Shown piece after piece: positions 24,373-35,719 of a DNA stretch of 64,000 nucleotides. The stretch lies in NCBI GenBank assembly GCA_031772625.1, contig CM062807.1, positions 1,145,305,007-1,145,369,006 on the forward strand. Reading direction: 5' to 3'. The stretch is from Pinus tabuliformis (Eukaryota; Streptophyta; Pinopsida; Pinales; Pinaceae). The translations under genes were made by a program, and so were the position numbers. Under the pieces are notes generated by a model, which worked only from the letters and a program-made list of their open reading frames with translations, was not told where the DNA came from and searched no databases. Numbering within the stretch: position 1 is the stretch's first letter; every line of letters starts with the position of its first letter.

Positions 24373-26454
24373 AAGATAAAACAATAAAAATAAAAATTTG
24401 TTCTATTTGCTAAATTTTCTAGAAGAGGTATTGATCAATTTGAAGATTAGACTAGTTATTTGTTCATAATAAAAATGCATAGCTGTGTGTACTTAATTGT
24501 ATGTTCAATATTTTAACTATATAAACTGCAAAATTCTGCAGCTGAACCACAATTCTGCAACTATGTATTTAACTCAATGATCTATTTGTTAACAATGCAT
24601 TCTAATCAGAAAATCATGATCAAAATTTATTGGTTTTGTCTAATGATGATGTTTTCAAGAATGATGCAGGAAAGAAGAAGAATAATGAAGGCGATTTATA
24701 TGCAAGACCGATTGATGAATTTTTTATTGAGGAAATTGTTTTCTTTTAGAAATTGGATTTATTATCACAACTGTGAAATTGGACTAACTATTTGAAATAA
24801 AAACATGTCATGAACCTGTCAATTATGCAATTTTTTCATATGTACCTAGAGAAACTGATCACTTCTCTTTGAACACACTTACGTTTGTTGCAATGTTAGT
24901 GCCATGTTTGTTTTCAGGTTCCAAGACAATCGAAGAATTGAAGGAAGCCAATTATGCATGATTGGTTTTCTACGACCAATTTCAAGAGATATGAACCAAT
25001 TGAATCCATTATCCATAAATGGCATCAATTTTCCTCTCCAAACTCACAAGCTATTCAAGCATTTTCGCTAAGCATCGTCATCACCATTTTCCTTGCAAAG
25101 TGTCACATGATTTCCACTTACATTTTCCATTCACATTTTCCATAATTTCCATTCATGAACCCATTAATAGAGACATTCAACTCGTTTACATGCTGATTTT
25201 TTCTTTTTCTTTCTGTTCACGTGTTTACCCTCCTGTCATTTTCCTTTCCATTAAATAAACCTTGATCCATTGCAAAATTTTTCATTCATATTCCTTGCAA
25301 AATCATCATTTCATACTCACGTTAGATGATGTAGGATTCATTAAGGCTTCCCTTCTAACAAGTCTTGGCCTATTGACATCAGCACATTATCTAGGTTCAG
25401 GGCTAGAGTCCTTATTAGTACCTTGAGGCTGGTATGCATCAATGACAATTTCTCTCGCTGATAATCATGGGAATACATCAATGTTCCTTGATCGTTAGAT
25501 CTTGCAAGTGGCTTGACATCATCTCATCTATTCACACTTTGCAAGATGTACTTAGGTACCTTGGCACTCGTTGACATTAATGGAGAGTTTGCCTCGCATT
25601 GGTTAATGACATTCATCAATGGTCGGTAATCCAATGAATTCTCTTCATGCTTAACATCAACACATTCATTCGCATGACTAGAATTATACCATCGGGTTTT
25701 GTAGCAGGTGAAGACTATATCATTTCAACATTTTGTAGCAAATACAACATATTTAGCCACAGAAATAAAGAATCCACTTTCACCACCTCATCCACCATTT
25801 ATTCAACCAAGAAGCAGATGAAATTCTACATTCTATTCCATGATCTAGTAATAGATACAACTTTTCTACATAAGCATAGTTTGTCCACATCCTAGGTAAG
25901 TAAAGGTATGTTCTTTTCTAGCTTTTGATAATAGAATTCCTTGAATACTAAAATTATAATTTTTGGAAAGTACTTCACCATATTTCCTTTCTCATTTGAA
26001 AAAAACGTACACACCTTTAGTTGGGGGGAAGGGACATCCATTTATTATCACATCCATATCACTTCATTTCATCCTAACATACTCGTCCTAATCAGTTATG
26101 ATTTCATTATGGTTCAAAAGTTATGTGATTTGCAAATAAATGTTTAAATAATGAGCATATTATATGGTTGATTTATGCATTATTAAACATGTTCAATGAA
26201 TCTTGCTGCAACTAAAAAAAACAAGGTATTGAAACACAAGAACCAATACCGATTAAGATTTGGTTGTCACACAAAAACCAACCAAACATGTTGCAATTCA
26301 ATGTATGAAAATGAATACTTTGCAAAACGAAATAAAATTGTCAAATACTATCAAATGCAAAGTTTAAGGACATATGATATAAACCAAGCTCATTCAAAAG
26401 AAAATCATGATTAAGCAATGCAATAGATTGCATGAGGACATGCAATAACGTCAG
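21233..26454 (+). other. Interior of the LARD-like element
   Basis: AT-rich, with no protein family recognised in any frame. It contains an imperfect direct repeat (about 23185-23270 and 23345-23475, sharing ttgaattgtatttgc, gaattg.cca and gttcagactcaatga). It also has an (AAT)n microsatellite at 24313-24367 and several A/T homopolymers. Confidence 0.6.
24313..24367. repeat. (AAT)n microsatellite
   Basis: About 18 uninterrupted copies of the trinucleotide ATA/AAT. Confidence 0.95.
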
Positions 26455-26464
26455 TTGGGGGGAA
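26455..26464 (+). promoter_or_regulatory. Polypurine tract of the LARD-like element
   Basis: ttggggggaa sits directly before the TGTAGAG start of the right LTR, as expected for plus-strand priming. Confidence 0.8.
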
Positions 26465-27501
26465 TGTAGAGTCTCCAAAAGGTATTCAAAATATCATCCA
26501 CTTTCACCTTTATCACCACCATTTCATTTACATGTCACAACTCCAGACCATATAACCTTTCATTAGCCTCCATTTTTATAATTATATGGGTTACCTTTGT
26601 GTTTTCCAAAAGTTAATGATTTCTAGTATTATAAGTGAATTAAATGGTTAAAACTTAGAAAAATGACATATAATTGCTAATACTTAAAAGTGGATTGAGT
26701 TTCATGACATGTGTAGGTCATTTGGAAGCTTCCAAGGCACCCATATGTGGCCTCCAATTCTCAAATTCGAATTATATTCAAGATATGGAAGAAGATTTGG
26801 ATAAAGGTCAAAGAGGATATGTGTCTCATCATTACCTATTTGAATTGTAACTATATGAGATTTTCTAGGGATCTAGGGAGAGAATAATGGACCTCCATTA
26901 ATGAGGTAGCTTCTTATGTTTTTTTTGTAAATAAGAGAGCCTTCTCCTTTGAAAGGCATGTGTAAAGTTGGGGAAATGCTCATGTTTTGAATATAGAATT
27001 TGGATTTGGCACCATGCTCATGAGTGATTTTCACCTTGATTGGTAATGCTGCACTAGGAGCCTCTCAACTTGCCATCTCTCATACTTTTGGATTGGCCAT
27101 CTACAATGTGTGAGATTTATTGTTCTTCATAGATTAAGATTTATTGTTTTCATAGATTAAGCTTTATTTATTTCATATATTATCACGTGTGAGAGGTTAA
27201 GAGTGATTGTTTTTATTTGCTTTATACCTATAAGTTAAGAGCATGTGTTTTTATTTGCTTTCTACCTAGAAGTTAAGAGCATTTGTTTTTATTTGCTTTC
27301 ATATCTTTTCTTGTGTGAGAGGTTAAGAATGATTGTTTTTGCTTTCATTTCTGAAAGAGTCGTGTGCTTTTCAGTTCTTGCAAGATTGAAAGATTAAGAT
27401 TTCAATTCCAAGCATTGTACTATACGTGTACTATAATTTCTTTTGAATTGAGTGTTGAATTAGAATAGGTAAATTTGGTTTGTCACTATTTGGTTTCATA
27501 G
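26465..27501 (+). repeat. 3' LTR of the LARD-like element, first part
   Basis: Homologous to 20020-21087. It stops in ttggtttcatag, where the copia element is inserted, and resumes after the second CATAG at 33427. Confidence 0.87.
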
Positions 27502-27940
27502 TGTAGGAATTTACAAGGTAAGTTCCTCAGACAGAACACCAAAGGACACCGCTCACAAACAGATCACAGATCAATACACCAGTACTTTTGACGTGGTTAA
27601 AACCCTCAAAGAGGGAAACAGTCCACGGCCTGAGCCAACACAGCCACTTCAGGCAATTTATTAATAAAAGAATGAAAATTTACATAAGCTTCTCTCATGA
27701 ACAATTAACCTACAAATGACCCTCCATGCTCTTTAAATAGAGATCATGGACCAATCGGGTGTTAAGCCATGGATCAAGTGTCGGTAATACCGAGGAGAGA
27801 ATGAACCATCGGATCACTACATATCATGACCGTCAGATTGTAAGTTACAAAATGTACATAGTAAAGAAACACACTTTACCTAACTCTATACTAGACCAAG
27901 TTATACTTAAATATTTCCTATGTGTCGGAATATCCTAACA
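27502..27940 (-). repeat. 3' LTR of the copia element
   Basis: 439 bp. On the minus strand it begins TGTTAGGATATTCC, just after the polypurine tract. It contains tttaaatagag near 27735 (minus ctctatttaaa), a possible TATA region. Confidence 0.95.
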
Positions 27941-27950
27941 TCCCCCCTTA
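27941..27950 (-). promoter_or_regulatory. Polypurine tract of the copia element
   Basis: Reads taagggggga on the minus strand, directly before the LTR start. Confidence 0.9.
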
Positions 27951-28021
27951 AGAACAACTTGGGATAGGATTGAAGGATTTACAAATATGACACAATAGGA
28001 GAAGGAAGGAGGCACTAGAGC

Positions 28022-31000
28022 CTATCCTCCCTTAGTGACAACTTCTTGAACTCCAACCATAAATCGAAGTTTAGTGAACTTCGCCTCTATGAGAGCCTTT
28101 GTAAAGATGTCTACAACTTGATCATTTGTTGAACAATATTGCACTTCAAGAACATGGTCGTGAATGAGCTTTCTGATGAAGTGCATGTGCATTTCAATGT
28201 GTTTGCTACGATGATGTTGGACTGGATCTTTGCATAGTTGAATGACACTTTGATTATCACACCAAAGTGTAGTCGGATGTTGCTGCTGAAAGCCAAACTC
28301 TGACAGGATCTGACGAAGCCACAAGGCTTCCATACTAGCTTCTACGGCACCACGATACTCTGCTTCTGCTGAAGAAAGAGAAATGGCACTTTGTTTCTTG
28401 CAAGCCCATGTAATAGGTCCTGAACCAAGAGTGAACACATAACCTGCAGTAGATTTCCGATCATCAGGGTCACCAGCCCAATCGGAATCAATGAAACCAA
28501 CCAATAGAGGAGATGCTTCGGCATTGTAATGAATCCCAAACTAAACTGTTCCTCGAACATAACGAAGTATTCTTTTAGCTTCTTTCCAATGAATTTCACG
28601 TGGGTTTTGCATAAACCGAGCAACAAGGCCAACAACAAAGGAAAGGTCAAGACGAGTATGGGTTAGATACAAATTTTTTCCTACAAGTTGACGATATAAG
28701 ATAGCATCAACTTCAGGAGAAGTACAAGTGACTGAAAGTTTGACTCCAGACTGAAAGGGAGAAGGGGTGGGCTTACAATCTTCCATGTGAAAATGGCGTG
28801 GAATATCACAGGCATACTTGGACTGGGAAAGGGAAATACCTTCCTTGGATTGCAAGACTTGAAGACCAAGAAAATAATGTAAGTGTCCTAAGTCTGTCAT
28901 TTCAAACTTCCTTTTAAGGCTAGACTTCACATGGTTTATAAGGTTGGGATCACTACCAGTCAGGATAAGATCATCAACATAAAGAACAAGAATGATAAGA
29001 GACTTTCCCACTTTCTTGGTGTAGACAGTATTGTCAGAATGACACCTAGAAAAGCCATTTTCTAAAAGAAAGTTATCCATTTTGGCATACCAAGCTCGAG
29101 GAGCTTGCTTGAGACCATAAAGGGATTTCTTAAGCTGACATACAAGGTTGGAGTCTGTTTGTATAAAGCCAATAGGTTGTTCCATATAGATTTCTTCATG
29201 CAAGTCCCCATGCAAGAAGGCGGATTTAACATCCATCTGATGGACTTCCCATTTGAAAGAGACAGCAAGGGAAAGAACAAGGCGGATAGAGTTCATTTTG
29301 GCAACAGGGGAGAAGGTTTCAGTATAGTCAATGCCTTCAACTTGTGAAAAACCCTTAGCAACAAGACGAGCTTTATGTTTATCAACTTTCCCATCTGGTC
29401 CATACTTGGTTCTGTAAACCCATTTGCATCTAACAAGTTTTCATCCCTTTGGTAGAGGAACAAGATCTCGTGTATCATTTGCCAATAATGAATGATATTC
29501 TTTATTCATAGCTGCTTCCCGATCTGGATGGCCTGAAGCTTCTGTAAAGGTGTCAGGATCATAATTCATTGAAGCTTGAGCCAGTAAAGAAGAGGCTCTA
29601 TCGAACTGAGAACGTGTACGTCGCTGATCTGTAGGATCACCAGCAAGATCACCTGCTGCATCCCGAGTAGCACGGACCCATTTTGGAAGTTGAGGAGCTG
29701 AAGGAGGATCCTGAGAAGGTGGGGGAGGATTGTCATCCTCGCTTTCATCATCTGAAGAAGAAATGTTTTCAAAAGTAGAAGAGATAGGAAGAGGTGGCAC
29801 ATCCGCCAAACTAGGCTCGTAGGCCGATATATTTTCAGCAAACTTTACATCTCTTCTAATGATAACATTCTTGGACTTAAGTGGAATAAGTCTATATCCT
29901 TTGACATCTTCAGAATATCCAACAAAAATACATTTTTCACTCTTAGGTTCTAAAGCTTTATGTTTCTCATCTGGAATATGGGCCCATGCTTCACTTCCAA
30001 AAACACGAAAGTGACTTACATCTGGTTTAATTGAGCTCCATGCTTCTTCTAGAGTGATATTCTTTAAAACCTTAGTAGGAGTACGATTTATTATGTAATT
30101 TTCACAGTTAATTGCTTCTGCCCAATAATTAAGACTAAGTCCTTTAGATTGAAGCATACAATTAGCCATTTCCTTTAAGGTGTGATTCTTCCTTTCAGCT
30201 ACACCATTTTGTTGTGGAGTATATGGAATAGTATGTTGCATTTGAATTCCATTCTCAGTGCAAAAGTTGATGAATTTGTTGTTAACATATTCTCCGCCAT
30301 TATCAGATCTTAGCTTAAGAATTTGATGTCCAGATTGTTTTTCAACAAAGGCCTTAAAGGCCAAGAACATGTTAAATACTTCACTCTTGAGTTTTAAGAA
30401 GTATACCCAAGTGCGTCTGCAGAAATCATCAATGAAAGTTAAGAAATACTTGTAGCCAGAGAATGAAACAACTGGAAGTGGACCACATAAATCACTATGC
30501 ATGAGCTGTAAAGGGGCTGAGGCGTGCCAAGAGGCACATTTTTCAAAACTGTCACGATGATGTTTTTCGAGTACACATCCGGAACAAACACCATCTCTGC
30601 AAGATACCATTGGAAGACCTGTCACCATATTTTCTTTACATAGATTCTGAAGAGAGCGATAGTTTAAGTGACCAAATCGCTCATGCCAAAGTTTTCTCAC
30701 TTCATCGTTATGAGCAACAAATACTGAGGGAAGATTTTATGGCCCAAAGTTGTGAAACTTATACAACCTTGTAGAATCATCAGCAATGCCAGTAGCTAAA
30801 ATATGTCTAGCATCTCTTAGGTCCTTAATTACAACATCGTGAGGTGAAAATTCAACGATTTTACCTTCACCTGAATGAGTTATCTGATATACAGATAGAA
30901 GGTTGCAGGATAACGTTGGAACACATAATACATCATTAAATTGACCATTGTCTATATGAACTGTTCCAGTCCCTACAACACTAAGAGATCTATCATCATC

Positions 31001-32143
31001 AACATATATATTTTTGGTGTTACAATCATTTAAAGAAGAAAACATGGCTTTGTTTTTGGCCATGTGATAAGAAGCTCCAGAATCAATGAGCCACTCATGA
31101 GAATGAGAAGAAGAAGATACATTTAGTGCATAGCCAGACCGAGATGCTTGACAACCACATGCAGAAAGTGCCATTCTTGAAGATGAAGTTGAAGTTGAAG
31201 AGTGATCCAAATGGATGTTATGCTTCTTCATTGCTGCTTCCAAGGCTTCCATCTTCTTAAAGCATTTGGATTCTAAGTGGCCATCTCGATTACAAAAGTT
31301 GCAATGTCTATCAGTCTTCTTCCCTTTGTTTTTATTTGTCTTATCATTTTGTTGAAATGATTTTTCATTTTGAGGCTGAAATTGCTTAGGACCCTTGTTT
31401 GGTTTAGGACCATTCCTTTTAGGATACAAATTCTTAGGATTCTTTGGATTTGGTTGCTGCTAGGCGGCTAACACTTTCTTAGAAGAGTTTTCAAGATTAA
31501 GAAGACCAAGGTGTAAGAATTTTTCTTGTTCTCTTATTAAAGAATCATAAAAAGAATCAAAGGAAGGGGACTTGTAGTCTTGTCCTTGAGAAATGAAGGC
31601 TTCTCTTGTAGAATGGAAGGTGGAAACAAACACAGAGTAGGCTGGTCCCAACTTAGTAAGAATGGAATAGATAAGGTTACTATCTTCTTTCTTAACCTTA
31701 ACACCTTCCAAGAGAAGTCTAAGGGTCTTGAACTTGGACAAAAAATCTTCAATGCAAAAAAAATTATTAGTGTCCAATGTAAGCAACTCATTTTCAAGTT
31801 GATGGGCTCTAAGTTCATTTTTTATTCCAAAAACTTTAGTAATATGTTTCAATGCTTCATCATGAGTATCAAGTTCTGCAATATGGAATCTAAGATATGG
31901 AGAAATAGACATCCCTATCAACCCACGTGCTTTATCTTGCCTATTTTCCCATTTAGCTGCCTTATCTTCATCTTTTGGTTTGGTTTCTTGGCCTGAGGCT
32001 ATTCTGTAGAGACCTTTACTTCTAAGTAAATCCACAAAGTAGGACCACCATTGGAAGTAGTTGGTGCTGTCAAGAATAACTTGGCATGGAATTTCCATTT
32101 TAACGGAAACTAAAGCTATAGATGCTGAAACTAAGTGTTCCAA
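28022..32143 (-). pseudogene. Ty1/copia gag-pol polyprotein with four in-frame stops
   Basis: One minus-strand frame of about 1373 codons with no frameshift is broken by stops near 31460 (TAG), 30737 (TAA), 29441 (TGA) and 28541 (TAG). Domain order: gag (from M at 32143); zinc knuckle CNFCNRDGHLESKC (31287-31246); protease WLIDSGASYHM (31094-31062); integrase zinc finger HERFGH...CSGCVLEKH; integrase core MHSDLCGPL, LRSDNGGEYV and QQNGVAERKN; RT with LYVDDLILTG (29000-28971); RNase H with DSDWAGDPDDRKSTAGY and SLSSAEAEY. All catalytic motifs are present. Each stop is one C-to-T step from a plausible Gln or Arg codon, so this copy decayed recently. The order INT before RT is diagnostic of copia. 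Confidence 0.96.
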
Positions 32144-32970
32144 TGGAAAGATCTCGAAAAATTAGGCTGTTAAAAAAAAAACGGTTCTGAAAACGGCTTC
32201 CGGATGAAGAAGTTATGGCTTTTTGAAGAAAATTTGATGAAGATGCCAACGAAGTGCGGGAATGTGCAGAAATGAAAATTCCGCCCCCACAAAAAGGAGA
32301 CTTCAACTCAAGACCTCTACTCTCATAAATTAGCTTTGGACCAACTGAGCTATACAAAAAGTTTGAGAGAGAGAGAGAGAGGGGGGGGGTTGAAGCTTTG
32401 GGTTGCGTGCTTGCTTTGAGAAAGCTCTTTTTCCCTACAAAACAAAAAACACAAAACCCAACACGAACATACAAAAAAAAACGAACCTTGCGGCTCGAAG
32501 TTAGCTTTACTTGGAAATTAAATATTTTCCTCAATGTTTCTGATTTTCCAAGATCACACTAAGGTGCAGCGGAAAAGAGCATATGCATGAGAAAAATCCT
32601 TCCTTTCTGTTTCTGATTTGCCCAGATGACACAGAGTCACGGGGCAAAGAGCATACGTAGAAATGAAAGGTATAGATCCAAAAATAAAAAAGGCTAAATA
32701 AACCGAAACTGAAATAAACAGAGAGAAAATAACTGTAAACTGCAAATAAACACTGTATACCTCCAGATCTTAAAAATGACGTAGCTAGGGCTACCAGAAA
32801 CCTTTTCGCGTGAAACGAAAGGGGTTCCTCAATGGAACAGATGCTCCCAACACAATGGAGCAGTCCTCTCGGCCTGAAAGTAGTCAGAAACAACAGATCT
32901 AGGAAATGACAGTCAGATGCAGTTCTACCGGCTTCAGATTTGGATCACCAACGGACGCGACCCTCAAATA
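32144..32970 (-). other. 5' leader of the copia element
   Basis: Untranslated region between primer site and gag. It contains a tRNA-like stretch (32292-32360) and a (GA)n/G10 simple repeat at 32362-32390. A 120-codon minus frame at 32893-32531 is hydrophobic and unlike any copia protein, so I do not call it. Confidence 0.7.
32292..32360 (-). repeat. tRNA-like (SINE-type) sequence inside the copia leader
   Basis: On the minus strand, gtatagctcagttggtcc (A box) is followed about 35 bases later by cttgagttgaagtctcc (degenerate B box). The D-arm can pair (agct/agct), but there is no acceptor stem. It may be a SINE fragment inserted in the leader, or sequence the element captured. It is not a working tRNA. 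Confidence 0.5.
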
Positions 32971-32982
32971 GATATGATACCA
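32971..32982 (-). promoter_or_regulatory. Primer binding site (initiator Met-tRNA type)
   Basis: TGGTATCATATC directly next to the LTR on the minus strand. It is close to TGGTATCAGAGC, the usual site complementary to plant initiator Met-tRNA. Confidence 0.88.
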
Positions 32983-33421
32983 TGTAGGAATTTACAGGGT
33001 AAGTTCCTCAGACAGAACACCAAAGGACACCACTCACAAACAGATCACAGATCAATACACCAGTACTTTTGACGTGGTTAAAACCCTCAAAGAGGGAAAC
33101 AGTCCACGGCCTGAGCCAACGCGGCCACTTCAGGCAATTTATTAATAAAAGAATGAAAATTTACATAAGCTTCTCTCATGAACAGTTAACCTACAAATGA
33201 CCCTCCATGCTCTTTAAATAGAGATCATGGACCAATCGAGTGTTAAGCCACAGATCAAGTGTCGGTAATACCGAGGAGAGAATGAACCGTCGGATCACTA
33301 CATATCGTGACCGTCAGATTGTAAGTTACAAAATGTACATAGTAAATAAACACACTTTACCTAAATCTATACTAGACCAAGTTATACTTAACTATTTCCT
33401 ATGTGTCAGAATATCCTAACA
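32983..33421 (-). repeat. 5' LTR of the copia element
   Basis: 439 bp copy of 27502-27940. Most differences between the two are transitions. Confidence 0.95.
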
Positions 33422-33426
33422 CATAG

Positions 33427-33543
33427 TTAGGTTGATCTAAATTGGAAGTTAATTTCTAGCATATACAATGCCCGCATGCTTCGCAAGTTTTATGAAACCC
33501 CCGGGTTAACAATTAAATGATAGGTAATTAACTTGCCTCAACA
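33427..33543 (+). repeat. 3' LTR of the LARD-like element, second part
   Basis: Homologous to the last part of the left LTR (21095-21211) and ends CTTGCCTCAACA. With 26465-27501 it makes about 1.15 kb. Confidence 0.87.
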
Positions 33544-35086
33544 AAGTTCTTGGAGTATGGGAGATATTTAGCTTGAAAAATGAAGAGTGGGGTGAATCAA
33601 TAGATTGAACGAAAATTACTGTAGTATGCATAGACAAATGATTTGAAATAATCACAGCTAAAAACAAACAAATAGGGAAAAATAAACCAAATAAAGTCAA
33701 ATCCTCTTGTGTCCCATAGAAACAATCCAACCATGCCTAAATCATGCCTTGACTTTGTTAAAGGTTAGACCAAGTATACCAACTACCATAATCTAGGCCC
33801 TTTTGTTTCAATTTGAGGTAAAACAAATATAACCTTTCTAATGAAACCAAACATGCTTCTTCAAGCCATTGACCATTCAAATTACACCTACACATGTATC
33901 CCCCTCCCACTCCACCATATTGAAATCCACTAAAACACTCCACTCCACAATAGTAAAAGCTGAAGCTATCTACTCCCAATGTCAACATTGCCTCAAGTTT
34001 GAGATTAGGATCATAAATTACAAAAAATCCTAATACCCAATCTTGAGCCGAGAGGATTAATCGCAAGCTAATCATCTAGGTTTGATCCAAAAATAACTAC
34101 AATACTATGTGCTATTTGATCAGAGGCATTACCATCAACATCTTGCATGCCCTCTTTACACAAACTTCTATCTTACTTTTCTACTTATTATTATAATAAT
34201 TGAACTAGAGGGCATACCAATGGATGGATTGAGGTTTAACCCTTTTTCCTATTTACATTAGGCACATGAATATAAACATATTGCAAAGAGGAAAAGAGAT
34301 AAATCACTACACCTCCACTCCCTTGATAATTCTTTGAAGTCCAAAGAAAGACACTCCAGTTGTGTGATCTAAAGACATAAAAATAAGGAGTACACCCCAT
34401 GTACAACTCTAATATAGATAATAATATGAGAAAATAATCCAAATATCAAAATACACTCACACATCCAAATCACATGTCCTCTATAATGAATACATGATCT
34501 CTATATATACCTATCCACACATTGTGCATGTGGTCCCTTCATTATTAGGATAACCCTATTACATATACATATACATATTCCATGTATATTCAACCCCATA
34601 TATTCCCCCCCTTGTTTCATACCATATATATTTAACCCAATATAGGCCCCTTATGGGTCATACAATATACATTTAACCCAATATATACCCCCCTTTGGGA
34701 TCATAACATAGTACCCTCTCAAAAAATTTGTCCTCAATTTTTTTTGGTTAGGCGAGTTACATGTGGTGAAACCAAATAATAAGATTCCATAAATTCCTAC
34801 ATTCTTCTTTTCATTGATGATATTCCATCCATCTAAACCCAATTCTTTTTGGCCTTAACCCTTAATGGTTGGTTGCTTCATATTTTTATTTCCTTCAATT
34901 TGTGTAACCTTTTTTTGGCCTATCTTGTTTTCAAACATAATCATATCCTTTATCCCTTTTGCTTGGTCTTTTAGTTCTATAGCCTTGGAGATAATACCAT
35001 AATATTTGGCATGCACCTCCTCTAGATTGAGTTCAAATTATTCAATTATCTTCTAGATACCACCTTGAATCTTGTCTTCTTTCTTT
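33544..35086 (-). other. Decayed retroelement sequence, possible LTR below 34708
   Basis: No clear protein domain. On the minus strand, ttttttgagagggtacta leads into TGTTATGATCCC at about 34708, which looks like a polypurine tract and LTR start for the gag-like element upstream (35087-35717). The matching 5' LTR was not found. An unrecognised 105-codon frame lies at 34075-33758 on the minus strand. Confidence 0.35.
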
Positions 35087-35717
35087 TTAAAGTTGTAATG
35101 TGACCACATCTATCAAATTTTCATGTTCTTCAATTCTAGGATACATTTTCGATTTTGAGACATCTATGTGTAGAGATTCTTCAATGTTTTTACAAATTTC
35201 CTCTTCAAGTATTTTTGTACTCTCTTCATCATGATCCTTGTCTATTCTTGAATTTGAAAATGCTTCGTTTCTTATTTGTAATCCATATATTTCTTCATCT
35301 TTCTTTTTCAATTCTTCCCTTGAGTCATCCTTATTCCAATCCCCTTGCTACTCTTTCCCTAATTTATTTTTTAAATCTCCTTAATGAGTGCTTCATTAAA
35401 GTTTTTTTTATCTTAAGTATCTCATCACCTTTATTATTGATCTATTCTTTAGATTCTATTAATTCATCTTGAATTTTACATAATGTCTCCATTTATGTAT
35501 CCTTTATCTATTTATTGGAAACTAGTTTTTAAAATGTTTCCCATGTAATGTTCTGCCTAGTATCCATTTCAAAACTCCATAACCACTCATGAGCTTCACC
35601 AATAAAACAATGGATTTCCAATAAAGGGTAATTAAAATATTCCTTTACCATCCTCAAAAATTCTATGGGATTGATTGCATATTTATCTTTGTCTCCACTA
35701 AATTTAGGTATTTCCAT
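35087..35717 (-). pseudogene. gag-like remnant of an LTR element
   Basis: On the minus strand the frame from 35717 starts MEIPKFSGDKDKYAINPIEF, then LRMVKEYF, then FIGEAHEWLWSFEMDTRQNITWETF. This is the pattern of the retrotransposon gag domain (FxGxxxPxxFLxxxExYF ... AxxWW ... TWxxFxxxF). After several stops a highly charged, coiled-coil-like part follows (35311-35087, Glu/Lys-rich). No protease or RT follows within the next kilobase, so this may be a gag-only non-autonomous element or simply a truncated copy. Confidence 0.65.
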
Positions 35718-35719
35718 TT

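Larger units (their letters stand above)
27502..33421 (-). mobile_element. Ty1/copia retrotransposon, nearly intact
   Basis: The two 439-bp LTRs (27502-27940 and 32983-33421) start TGTAGG and end CCTAACA on plus and differ at roughly 14 positions by eye (about 97% identical). The 5-bp duplication CATAG flanks the element (27497-27501 and 33422-33426). Minus-strand order: LTR, primer site, 0.8 kb leader, one gag-pol frame, polypurine tract, LTR. It lies inside the right LTR of the LARD-like element, so it is the younger of the two. Confidence 0.97.
20020..33543 (+). mobile_element. Large LTR retrotransposon without recognisable coding domains (LARD-like)
   Basis: Left LTR 20020-21211 and right LTR 26465-27501 plus 33427-33543 (split by a copia insertion) are homologous: both start TGTAGAGTCTCCAAAA and end CTTGCCTCAACA. 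A primer site (21215-21232) follows the left LTR and a polypurine tract (26455-26464) precedes the right one, so the direction is plus. The flanks AAGGT (20015-20019) and AAGTT (33544-33548) differ by one base and probably are the target duplication. The 5.25 kb interior has no gag, protease, RT or integrase motif that I can find. It includes a few short open frames (for example 21376-21624 and 25647-25895) that resemble nothing I know. Confidence 0.85.

Noticed and set aside
32531-32893. 120-codon hydrophobic minus frame in the copia leader
   Set aside because: Untranslated leader between primer site and gag; no copia element I know encodes such a protein there, and no homology is seen.
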